Below are positions 24,571 through 31,876 of a stretch of 64,000 nt of DNA, piece by piece. Numbering within the stretch: position 1 is the stretch's first letter; each line of letters opens with the position of its first letter. The DNA lies in contig VAFM01000001.1 of NCBI GenBank assembly GCA_005768725.1, forward strand, positions 558,001-622,000, written 5' to 3'. The DNA is from Blastochloris viridis (GTDB taxonomy: Bacteria > Pseudomonadota > Alphaproteobacteria > UBA2136 > UBA6156). A program made the translations under genes and the position numbers. Below the pieces are notes generated by a model, which searched no databases, was not told where the DNA came from, and was given only the letters and a program-made list of their open reading frames with translations.

Positions 24571-25200
24571 TTAGGCCATATCAAACGGGCGTACCCGTAA
24601 TCCGGCCAGATGATGCACAAGCCCCGCCTTCACACGGCTCTTGGCTTCCAGCCACTGGCGCTGATACAGCTGCACTTCGGTGCTGCTGCCAAACCCGCGT
24701 TCAAACAGACTGCTCCATACCAAGCCACCCCAGACCAACGCGTAATGATGCTCACGCGGCAAAAAAAGCGAGGCCTCAACCCCGCCTTCACTCAAATCCT
24801 GAATCAACGGCACGTACAACACGCTGAGTGGCACGTCCGCCTTGGCCGGAAAGATCTGAATCCCCGCAGCCGTCACGGCATAGCGCGACTCACTCAGGCC
24901 ACCCGCCACCTCACGCTCCATAATCTCCAACGGTGTTGCAACCTCCAGCGTGCGGTTCTGCGCCTTATCGACCACTTTCAGTACGCGATAGGCCCCTGCT
25001 CCCAAAGATACGGTGCCATTCACATCGGTTACAACCTCGGCACGCACCTGCAACCATGGCGGAAGATACGCCACGATTTCATCCATCAGTTCATGGTAGG
25101 CCGCATTCAGCCAGCCCAGCGCCTTGGCCTGAACTTCGCCATCCCCCGCCGTCTGGTGGCTCAACTCCACAATGCGGTCACGAATCTCATTGACATTCAT
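24571..25200 (-). CDS. Head-tail adaptor (P22 gp4 / T7 gp11-like)
   Basis: 209 residues from the ATG eight bases after AAAGGG. The N-terminal helix (EIRDRIVELSHQT), KALGWLNAAYHELMDEI, a strand region with GAYRVLKVV, and a C-terminal helix (YQRQWLEAKSRVKAGL) fit adaptor proteins that dock on the portal of short-tailed phages. It is placed just before the tail-hub gene, as expected. Confidence 0.68.
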   Translation of the reverse strand: MNVNEIRDRIVELSHQTAGDGEVQAKALGWLNAAYHELMDEIVAYLPPWLQVRAEVVTDVNGTVSLGAGAYRVLKVVDKAQNRTLEVATPLEIMEREVAGGLSESRYAVTAAGIQIFPAKADVPLSVLYVPLIQDLSEGGVEASLFLPREHHYALVWGGLVWSSLFERGFGSSTEVQLYQRQWLEAKSRVKAGLVHHLAGLRVRPFDMA

Positions 25201-25254
25201 CGCCAAAACCCTTTATTTGTATACTTAATTTCCAACATCTTTGGAGAAACACCG

Positions 25255-25629
25255 ATGCCTCGCATTCCTCATTTGTATCTCGGCCTTCTTACCGGAACTG
25301 CTATTGCTCAATATGTTTCCGGACAAACCAAAGCCGCAGCCTTCTGCCTCATTCTCTTAGCAGGTGCCCTGCTTTCAAATCACTGGCTCACGTCTGGTAA
25401 CGCAAAGCCTGGCCCGAAAAAACATATGCCACGTCGCAACGTTCCGCTCTCACCGCCCGCACCCCTTCTCAAGATCTTCACGATTTGCACCGCCGGCAGC
25501 TGTTCTCTTGCGATAGCAGCTTCAAGTCATCTCTACCTGACGACGTCCGCAACTGTCTTCATCGCGCTGACGCTAACCCTGAGCACGACCATCATCAGCC
25601 TGGTCCTTTTCCATCTCAACACACAGTAG
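25255..25629 (+). CDS. Small membrane protein, rightward gene within the cassette
   Basis: 124 residues. Two hydrophobic segments near 7-44 and two near 66-118 make it an integral membrane protein; a basic loop (KPGPKKHMPRRN) lies between. GGAG precedes the ATG by nine bases and a hairpin terminator follows. No family is recognised. It is inserted between capsid and adaptor on the opposite strand, the layout of a moron. An exclusion or membrane-modifying role is only a guess. Confidence 0.65.
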   Translation: MPRIPHLYLGLLTGTAIAQYVSGQTKAAAFCLILLAGALLSNHWLTSGNAKPGPKKHMPRRNVPLSPPAPLLKIFTICTAGSCSLAIAASSHLYLTTSATVFIALTLTLSTTIISLVLFHLNTQ

Positions 25630-25649
25630 GCCCTCCTTAACGGAGGGCC
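25629..25649 (+). terminator. Terminator of the rightward gene at 25255
   Basis: GGCCCTCC / GGAGGGCC, a perfect 8-bp stem starting at the last base of the stop codon. The following tract is only partly T-rich. Confidence 0.65.
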
Positions 25650-25665
25650 TTCCGTTTATACGTCC

Positions 25666-26697
25666 TTAGTCAGCCACAGCCGCATTGAACATATTCACCA
25701 CACCATGGTCGATGTTGTTGAACACCAGTTTGCTCACACCACGGATCTCATCGATGGCAAAGCCGTTCTGATGACCATAGTCATCGGCATCTTCCTTATA
25801 GTTGGTACGCTTGCCCCAGGCTACGGCCATGGCCTGCGCGCCGCACAGCACGTTGTGGGCCACGTTAATACCCGCGGTGCCCGCACCCGTCAGTACCGGC
25901 ATCTCGGTTTCGTAAATCATCACGCCATCCCACATGCCCTTGTAGCGTTGGCCATGCACAAGCACACTGTCGCCCATCTTGGTCGGAATATAGGTGTTGA
26001 GCGACTTGAAATCGGCATCAGCCAGTAAGTCACGCACGCTGTACGGGTGAGCGAACAGTACAAAAACTTCTTCCACCTTGTTGCCATCCTTCAGCACAAA
26101 CGGACGCACTTTGCGGGTACCTTCCAGCAGCGCCTTACGCTTGGCACGGCTAATCGCCGCGGTCGTCAGCTTGTCGTTGGTCGCATCCACGGTCGCCAGT
26201 GCAGTGGCATGGGTCGCATTCCAGTTGGTGTCACTGATGCCGTAAAGGTAACGGCTGCGGTCACGCCCCACACTGGTATTGGTCAGCGCCGTCACCAGGT
26301 CTTTGCGCAGCTTGTCGCTGGCCCAGTCCACAAGGGCTTCACGGGCTTGGTTACGCAGATCGAACGCTACACGCTTTTCGCTCATTTCACCTTTCAGCAG
26401 CACACCATGACGAATGGTGTCCACCAGCAGACGCTGATCATAAAACACCAGATCTTCCTCAGCGCCCTTCAGGGTAGTCGCACCACTTACACCGGCGCCG
26501 GAGAGCTTGGCACGCAGTTGCACGGTGATCGCGTCACCCGGTGCCTTGGTCAGCTCTTCCTTGACCTGAATGATGTTGTGCGAACTCGTCCCCATGAAGT
26601 TAAAGAACGGGTTCTGGGCAAGGTACTCACTGAATACCTCATTACTCCACTGTTCGGCGGTTACGCCATGAGTGGTATCGATTGTCGGAGTCGGCAT
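25666..26697 (-). CDS. Major capsid protein, N4-gp56 type
   Basis: 343 residues. The N-terminus has the pattern GVTAEQWSNEVFSEYLAQNPFFNFMG, then GDAITVQLRAKLSG and LKGAEEDLVFYDQRLLVD, as in the N4-gp56 family of HK97-fold capsid proteins found in short-tailed phages. VFVLFAHPYSVRDLLAD and a C-terminal NNIDHGVVNMF also fit. It forms the shell of the particle. It is preceded by the scaffold gene and by a terminator-like hairpin that could adjust capsid expression. Confidence 0.88.
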   Translation of the reverse strand: MPTPTIDTTHGVTAEQWSNEVFSEYLAQNPFFNFMGTSSHNIIQVKEELTKAPGDAITVQLRAKLSGAGVSGATTLKGAEEDLVFYDQRLLVDTIRHGVLLKGEMSEKRVAFDLRNQAREALVDWASDKLRKDLVTALTNTSVGRDRSRYLYGISDTNWNATHATALATVDATNDKLTTAAISRAKRKALLEGTRKVRPFVLKDGNKVEEVFVLFAHPYSVRDLLADADFKSLNTYIPTKMGDSVLVHGQRYKGMWDGVMIYETEMPVLTGAGTAGINVAHNVLCGAQAMAVAWGKRTNYKEDADDYGHQNGFAIDEIRGVSKLVFNNIDHGVVNMFNAAVAD

Positions 26698-26726
26698 CGA
26701 TTTCTAACTTTCCTTATGTCTTTGTC

Positions 26727-26752
26727 GTAAAAAAAGAGGGCCCCGCCCCCTT
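26727..26752 (-). terminator. Terminator-like hairpin between scaffold and capsid genes
   Basis: On the minus strand AAGGGGGC, a GGG loop and GCCCTCTT (one G-T pair) form an 8-bp stem, followed by a run of seven Ts. It lies inside the operon, so it may be a partial terminator or a processing or stability element. Confidence 0.6.
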
Positions 26753-26760
26753 CTCTGTCC

Positions 26761-27324
26761 TTATTTACCGAATACGTCGGCCAGTTCGCCCTTACGGTCC
26801 GTAGCGGGCACCTTCGCTGCCGCACGCCTGCCCGAAAACACCGGCCCCTCCACACGCTTGCCCCCTTCCTTCTCCACCATCTCGGCTTCAAATTCGGCAC
26901 GCATGGCGGCCTTAATGTCCTCCGGCGTACTGCCGTATTTCCCCACAAATTCAGCCACGAGTTTGTATCCCATCGCCACCTGCAGGGCCGCCAGTACGGG
27001 GCGCTCGGCATTCAACACCTGCTGAAGAATCTCCGGATTCGCGCGTGTCACCTGTGCGTAGACACTTTCACCATCCATCGAAATCAACTGGTCATAGTCC
27101 ATACCTACCAGTGCCAACACGGCGCGTACCAGCGCTTCGTCTTCGGCAATACGTGTCTGTCTGTCAGCCGGAATGTGACCATCATCCGCAATGGTCTCAC
27201 CGCCACCAACCTTGTCCGAAGCTTCTGTCTGGCCACCGCCCTGCAATGCCGCCAAACGCTTCTTAATCTCTTCCAACTTGCCGGTATTTAACGTACCAGC
27301 CTTGCTTCCAAATCCAAATTTCAT
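26761..27324 (-). CDS. Putative scaffolding protein
   Basis: 187 residues, acidic and helical, with no membrane segment. An N-terminal helix (KLEEIKKRLAALQGG) precedes a low-complexity part, a central helical region (about 65-140), and a Lys/Glu-rich C-terminus (AEFEAEMVEKEGGKR). Position directly between portal and capsid and this composition are typical of scaffolding proteins. Sequence identity to a known scaffold is not apparent. Confidence 0.6.
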   Translation of the reverse strand: MKFGFGSKAGTLNTGKLEEIKKRLAALQGGGQTEASDKVGGGETIADDGHIPADRQTRIAEDEALVRAVLALVGMDYDQLISMDGESVYAQVTRANPEILQQVLNAERPVLAALQVAMGYKLVAEFVGKYGSTPEDIKAAMRAEFEAEMVEKEGGKRVEGPVFSGRRAAAKVPATDRKGELADVFGK

Positions 27325-27327
27325 TGT

Positions 27328-29073
27328 CTATCCTTTCTGGTTTACGGTTATAGGAGTCTGCAACGCCGCCAAAATTCGCTCTTTCCCCGCAACGCCCGAC
27401 GCTTCGACCAGGACATCCGGCGGCACAGGTATCCCTGCGCGTACCAGCATTTCCAATTGGCTCGCCTCCAGTTCGCGGGCCGATGCCACGTCGCGAACCT
27501 CTTCCACCACCACATCAAACTGTCCGGCCGAGAGGTCCGGCATCACCAGCGGCCTGCCATCGGCACCCTTCACCTGTTTGCCGGTGGCATCACGTACCGG
27601 TTCATTCAGCTTAATCACACGTCCCGCCCCCAGATTATCGGTAATCTGAATCACCATCTCCTGGGTAAAGAACTGCCGCACCAGCGCCATCACCTGCATA
27701 CCAAGGTTCTTCTTCAGCAGGCGCAGCGTATCGAATGCAAACATCTGGTTCATGCTGCTCGCTACCTGACGCTGCTGGATGGCGACACCACTGGTGGCAT
27801 TGCTCTGCTTGCCAATGGCCTCGTCAAAGACACCGATGACATCCTGAATATCGCGCCCGGCCTGCTCCATCACCTGTACCTGGCTCACCGCCATATCGGT
27901 ATTGCGCAGAATCCGCAGGTCCTTGCCGGCACGCTTCAGAATCACGCCATCCGGACGAGCCGCTTCCTTTACCAGCACATTCGGATCATCCACCGCATCC
28001 ACATCCGCAATCACCTGTGCGGTATTCAGCAGATGCATGGCCTTGCTGCGGCGCTTGTTCAACTCGCGCTGCGGGTCAATGGCCGCACGGACCAGGCCAT
28101 AAGGCCGCCCATCCGCCCGTTGGCGTTTGTACACAAACGGCACCAGCGTAAAACTGTTATGCTCATAAGCCAGTGCGCGGTCATCCAGCAGAATATCGCC
28201 ACTGAAATACGCCACGCGCACACGTGGCACATATACCATTTCTTCCACTACCGCGCCTTTTATCCGCAATCTGGATTTGTCAAAGGTCGCCACCAAACGC
28301 CCATCCGGCAAACGGATGCGCCACTGCTTCGCGCTTTCGCGGTACTGGACTTCCACCACCCGATATACTTCGCGCTGCGGATCATAATACCCGACCTCAT
28401 CTCCGCGCGCACCATAGGCTAGCGCATAAGGCACAGATCCACGTGGGCCATGCACATCGCTTTGCAGGCTTTTCAAAGCGCCTGCCTTCTCCGCAAATAA
28501 TGCTTTCGCTTCCTCCAGAGAAAGCCATCGCTCGCGCGCCACAAACCGCGCATCACTCACGTCGGAGCGCCGACTCAGCGGATCCCACACCACAGAAAAT
28601 TCATCCTCCGCGCGGGCGAACACCTCCACACCTTCTGCGGTGTCTTCCACACCAATATCCAGCCAGCCAATCCTTCCCACCAAACCGGCACGGAACACAT
28701 TGGAAATCTCCAGCGCCTGTTCACTGCGCTCGGCTACATACAGCGCCAGATCTGTCAGCACACGGGCTGCAACTTCCTCATCGGCCATGCCGCTGCGGCT
28801 GCGGTACACAATACGCGTGCGCCCTGCCACTTCACTCCCGGCAAGGTTATCAATCTTCGGCGCAATCTTATTGATCACGATCGCCGGCTGACCATTCTCG
28901 GTCAGCCGCTGAACTTCCTCACCGGTCCATTGCGTACCGTCATAAAAGTCCCAACTGGTTTTGGCTTCGGCGCGCCAACTGGTATAGGCTTTGCTGTTCA
29001 CCGCCGCCTCAAACCAGCCTTTCACACGTCCCAATGTTCCCTTGTCGTTCAAAGCCTCATTCTGCCGTGCCAT
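27328..29073 (-). CDS. Portal protein, P22-like
   Basis: 581 residues. SWDFYDGTQWTGEEVQRL near 41-58, NKIAPKIDNLAGSE, FSVVWDPLSRRSDVSDARF and an IDPQRELNKRRSKAM helix match P22-type portals. The portal dodecamer forms the DNA entry channel and binds terminase. Its stop lies three bases upstream of the scaffold start and its first codons overlap the preceding small gene by 17 bases. The reading frame is intact. Confidence 0.88.
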   Translation of the reverse strand: MARQNEALNDKGTLGRVKGWFEAAVNSKAYTSWRAEAKTSWDFYDGTQWTGEEVQRLTENGQPAIVINKIAPKIDNLAGSEVAGRTRIVYRSRSGMADEEVAARVLTDLALYVAERSEQALEISNVFRAGLVGRIGWLDIGVEDTAEGVEVFARAEDEFSVVWDPLSRRSDVSDARFVARERWLSLEEAKALFAEKAGALKSLQSDVHGPRGSVPYALAYGARGDEVGYYDPQREVYRVVEVQYRESAKQWRIRLPDGRLVATFDKSRLRIKGAVVEEMVYVPRVRVAYFSGDILLDDRALAYEHNSFTLVPFVYKRQRADGRPYGLVRAAIDPQRELNKRRSKAMHLLNTAQVIADVDAVDDPNVLVKEAARPDGVILKRAGKDLRILRNTDMAVSQVQVMEQAGRDIQDVIGVFDEAIGKQSNATSGVAIQQRQVASSMNQMFAFDTLRLLKKNLGMQVMALVRQFFTQEMVIQITDNLGAGRVIKLNEPVRDATGKQVKGADGRPLVMPDLSAGQFDVVVEEVRDVASARELEASQLEMLVRAGIPVPPDVLVEASGVAGKERILAALQTPITVNQKG

Positions 29074-29356
29074 TCATACCCCCTTGTACCGTTAATTTCA
29101 CCCAACCCTCCAGTTTGGTGGCATTCACCCGCAAGGCGGTAAAACCCTCCAAACTGCCGCCTAAACCGCCTTCAAAACGCTGCCATTGGCCACGGCCTTT
29201 GCGTACCTGCGTCACAGGATCAAAACTCACTTCTACCGAAGCCTCATCACCTTCCATCACATCCAGAGAAAAGCGCCCGCCCTCATAAACCGGGCCTAAA
29301 AAAACCGCCCTCTGGCGGCCAATCCCCGTATAATAATGCTCTGTCACCACAGTCAT
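29057..29356 (-). CDS. Small phage-type protein before the portal gene
   Basis: 99 residues, beta-rich and without a signal peptide: GIGRQRAVFLGPVYEGGRFSL and ASVEVSFDPVTQV. It overlaps the portal gene by 17 bases. The ribosome-binding site is weak. Not recognised. Its place suggests a head-completion or decoration role, which is only inferred from position. Confidence 0.5.
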   Translation of the reverse strand: MTVVTEHYYTGIGRQRAVFLGPVYEGGRFSLDVMEGDEASVEVSFDPVTQVRKGRGQWQRFEGGLGGSLEGFTALRVNATKLEGWVKLTVQGGMNGTAE

Positions 29357-29370
29357 GTGCGTTTCATCTC

Positions 29371-29399
29371 TTGTTAAACCCCTTCAATTATTGTATTCA
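29371..29399 (+). promoter_or_regulatory. Promoter of the rightward gene at 29433
   Basis: TTGTTA (29371-29376), 17-base spacer, TATTCA (29394-29399), 34 bases ahead of the start codon. Confidence 0.5.
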
Positions 29400-29432
29400 A
29401 TCGCCCGAGAATACCTCACACGGAGCATTTCC

Positions 29433-29789
29433 ATGTCACCACGTCACGTTTTACCTACCGGATTTATGGCTCTGCTCTTCGCCGCAGCCGTAACCGTCTA
29501 TCTCACATCCCTTCCTGTGAACGATAACAACCGTTTTCTGGTCGGACCCACGGCGCTTTCCGAAGAAGCCAAAACCCTCGCGATCGGCTGCGAAGTGATC
29601 CCGCAGGAACAGGTTAAACCTGGCTCACTTAGCTACACCAAGCGCTATGCCGGTGTTACCTCACGTAACGAGCACGTGTACCGGGTCTTCGTCAGTCTTG
29701 AGGATACCTGCTTCGCCTATATAACGGATAAAGCTCCCCAGAAAATGGACCCTTTCGAAGGCGAAACCGTTTCTCTGTCAAAACTCTAA
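29433..29789 (+). CDS. Small membrane-anchored or secreted protein, rightward gene within the cassette
   Basis: 118 residues from the ATG after ACGGAGC. One hydrophobic segment near 9-27 (TGFMALLFAAAVTVYLTSL) acts as a signal anchor. The rest is soluble and extracytoplasmic, with two Cys (CEVIP, TCFAY) that could pair. It has its own promoter and a strong terminator and sits between terL and the portal region on the opposite strand. The family is unknown. Such moron genes are often expressed while the virion genes are silent. Confidence 0.65.
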   Translation: MSPRHVLPTGFMALLFAAAVTVYLTSLPVNDNNRFLVGPTALSEEAKTLAIGCEVIPQEQVKPGSLSYTKRYAGVTSRNEHVYRVFVSLEDTCFAYITDKAPQKMDPFEGETVSLSKL

Positions 29790-29796
29790 CATCGTA

Positions 29797-29824
29797 CCGG
29801 CCCCGCTTCTTGCGGGGCCGGTTT
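29797..29824 (+). terminator. Terminator of the rightward gene at 29433
   Basis: CCGGCCCCGC / GCGGGGCCGG, a perfect 10-bp stem followed by TTT. It abuts the 3' end of the convergent large terminase gene. Confidence 0.8.
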
Positions 29825-31196
29825 ACATTGTCCAGCCATCATTACGTCGCATCGGCAAGCGCTTCACATCCTTGCGCTCACCTTCACTCCGCGCCAATGC
29901 CAAGCCGCTGACCACTGCATAGCGCACGGCATCCATCAGGTGATCATCACGCTTTACCACACGGCCCTTGCTATCCCGATGATACAACCGGAACTCGCGC
30001 CACCAGCCATCCAGGTCATCAAATACCCGCAGTTTTCCGGCGCGCATCCGCTCCAGCACCTGCATCAGTCCTGCTTCCAGACCATTGTCGGCCATATTAA
30101 AACGCAGCCCTGCCGCCGCATACATCTCCACCATACTGATGCCATCCTTCTGGCCAATAGCCTGCCCAGCGGGGTCACATACTGCCGGTATCCACGCGCC
30201 ACGCTGCATAATCTCCGCCGCATGTTCCGCTGGCACCCGCTCGCTGGCCCAGTAAATATCGGTCACGTACACGATGTCAGGCTCCGCATCCCACGCCAGC
30301 CACACCGCCGCCGTCGGGTTGCTCCATCCAAAATCAACCCCCACACAGCGTTTCCAATGGGCCGGAATCGCAAATCGCGGCACGCGTATATCCTTTTCAT
30401 CTATCGGATACACCCGCCCGCGTCCGACCGCCGGCTCACCAAATTCCCGCGACAATACCTCATGGGGTCTCAGGCTTTTGCGCAAACCCTCCACCATGGT
30501 TTTATCCAGATGCTCCGCATCAGCCCATCCTGCCCGGATCACCGCCTTTCCCTTGCCACGCTCTTCGTCGGTGAAGTGACGCACCATATCGGTCAGGCCC
30601 AACAGCGGTGTCATGGTCAACATCACGTGGCCACCTACGGTCAACGTACGTAACAGGCACTCTTCATACACCTCCACCTCCGGCTCCTCATCCAGATGAA
30701 TGATGTTGCGCGATGTCCCCTGGAAGCTCGCCCGTCCCTGGTCAAAGCTCTTAAAACCCAATGTCGAATACCCTCCCGATACATGCCGTACATTCATCGT
30801 ATCCACCGCTCCGGCCACACCGCTTTTCAGTTTGATTCCCGCCAACAGCTTCTTAGGTATCACACCGCTCTTACCCTCTGCCCCGATGTAGATTTTCTGC
30901 AGAATATCTCGCGTCACTTCACGAGTGACACTCGCGGCCCACGCCTCCACCGGCTTGTCAAAGCGCACGCCCTGCCACCAATCGGGGTAAAGGCCGGTAA
31001 GATGAAACCCCATCTCCACCGCGCCCGCCAAGGTCTTGCCTACCCGGTTTCCCGCCAGAAACAATCTCTCCCGCGCGTGTATTCCGGCCGTATGAAAAGC
31101 CAATTGCTTGGCATGCGGAACATACCACCGACGCGGGTCTCCTTTCATCTCCGCCAGTTGCGTCGCCAGACGCAAGCGACGGAGCTTTTCTTCCAT
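29823..31196 (-). CDS. Terminase large subunit (P22 gp2 type)
   Basis: 457 residues. ATPase: Walker A GNRVGKT near 49-55 and Walker B IIHLDEEP near 166-173, with a coupling motif in MLTMTPLLG. Nuclease: Asp residues in VGVDFGWSN, AVCDPAGQ and KRDDHLMDAVRYA, the three-Asp set of the RNase H-like headful nucleases. Both activities look intact, so the enzyme could cut and package DNA. The start codon overlaps the stop of the 38-codon gene (TAATG). Confidence 0.92.
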   Translation of the reverse strand: MEEKLRRLRLATQLAEMKGDPRRWYVPHAKQLAFHTAGIHARERLFLAGNRVGKTLAGAVEMGFHLTGLYPDWWQGVRFDKPVEAWAASVTREVTRDILQKIYIGAEGKSGVIPKKLLAGIKLKSGVAGAVDTMNVRHVSGGYSTLGFKSFDQGRASFQGTSRNIIHLDEEPEVEVYEECLLRTLTVGGHVMLTMTPLLGLTDMVRHFTDEERGKGKAVIRAGWADAEHLDKTMVEGLRKSLRPHEVLSREFGEPAVGRGRVYPIDEKDIRVPRFAIPAHWKRCVGVDFGWSNPTAAVWLAWDAEPDIVYVTDIYWASERVPAEHAAEIMQRGAWIPAVCDPAGQAIGQKDGISMVEMYAAAGLRFNMADNGLEAGLMQVLERMRAGKLRVFDDLDGWWREFRLYHRDSKGRVVKRDDHLMDAVRYAVVSGLALARSEGERKDVKRLPMRRNDGWTM

Positions 31197-31312
31197 TACA
31201 CCGCCTCATCATCAGGTGTATCACAGCGGATATTCCGTCCCTGCATGCCTCCACAGCGTTTTACTGCATAACGTTGCTTCAACCACGCAATCAGCTCATC
31301 GGCATGCATCAT
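31196..31312 (-). CDS. 38-residue protein between small and large terminase genes
   Basis: This short frame starts 17 bases inside the end of terS (ATG at 31310-31312) and stops with TAA overlapping the terL start as TAATG. That double overlap is typical of coupled phage genes and fills what would otherwise be a 100-base gap. The product begins MMHADELIAWLKQRY (a helix), has two Cys and an acidic tail (DTPDDEAV). No function is known. Confidence 0.5.
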   Translation of the reverse strand: MMHADELIAWLKQRYAVKRCGGMQGRNIRCDTPDDEAV

Positions 31313-31754
31313 CAACCATGGCAGCAGCATCATCCATATCCGCACCATCCTTTGTCTCCCATTTTGCATGTTCCATTTTCTTCAGGCTTGCCAGTTCGGC
31401 TTCCAGCTCTTCCAAGGTAGGCGCCGCCTGCGCGTCTCCCTTCTGCGCCATGCGCATGTACACCAGCCGTGCGGCCTGCACATTCCCCAGCCGTGCCTGC
31501 TTCATCATGGCGCGGTCAATATCGTCCAGCGTGCTCTCGTTCACTGTGCGGCTCAAAGCTTCCGCTTCCGCCCTCACCTCCCGCGTCATGTACGCCTGCG
31601 CCCGCTGCCTCGAGACCTTCAACTCCAGGGCCACATCCTCCGCTTTCATAGCCGGGTTCTCCGCCAGCAACGCCACAACCTTTGTTCTTAGGCGTGCACT
31701 CACGGCACGGCTTGGCCGAGCCTTTACGGCTCTGCTCTTTCCTTTCTTGATCAT
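31296..31754 (-). CDS. Terminase small subunit
   Basis: 153 residues from the ATG at 31754; GGGAG lies eleven bases upstream. The basic N-terminus (MIKKGKSRAVKARPSR) and a helix-turn-helix (NPAMKAEDVALELKVSRQRAQAYM, about 33-56) would recognise DNA, followed by a helical oligomerisation part and an acidic C-terminus (EELEAELASLKKME). Position directly before the large terminase gene supports the call. It is the first gene after the cassette promoter. Confidence 0.78.
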   Translation of the reverse strand: MIKKGKSRAVKARPSRAVSARLRTKVVALLAENPAMKAEDVALELKVSRQRAQAYMTREVRAEAEALSRTVNESTLDDIDRAMMKQARLGNVQAARLVYMRMAQKGDAQAAPTLEELEAELASLKKMEHAKWETKDGADMDDAAAMVDDACR

Positions 31755-31814
31755 CCTGGTGACTACTCCCACAAAAAAAACCGCCGGGAATATCTTCCAT
31801 CGGCAGCGTGCTTT

Positions 31815-31866
31815 CTTCTACACAAAGTTGCGTCACATGTCAAGACATTTCTACCATGTGTAGAAG
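31815..31866 (-). promoter_or_regulatory. Regulated promoter of the virion cassette
   Basis: On the minus strand TTGACA (31838-31843), 17-base spacer and TAGAAG (31815-31820) make a near-consensus promoter ahead of terS. A perfect 10-bp inverted repeat, CTTCTACACA (31815-31824) and TGTGTAGAAG (31857-31866), has one arm on the -10 box and the other upstream of the -35 box. Such flanking arms are what a repressor or activator operator pair would look like. Confidence 0.65.
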
Positions 31867-31876
31867 TCGTTTCTCT

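Larger units (their letters stand above)
18748..31867 (-). mobile_element. Podovirus-type virion cassette, candidate gene transfer agent
   Basis: About 13 kb with terS, a 38-codon gene, terL, a small gene, portal, scaffold, capsid, tail adaptor, tail hub, collar-domain fibre, GNAT-like protein, an ejection-type protein, two small genes and a holin, all leftward, plus three small rightward genes between them. I see no integrase, excisionase, repressor, replication, recombination or endolysin gene, no direct repeats at the ends and no tRNA at the junctions. It fits tightly between recO and popZ. Size, gene content and regulated promoter suggest a gene transfer agent or domesticated particle. 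A trimmed prophage or satellite is the alternative. Confidence 0.75.
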
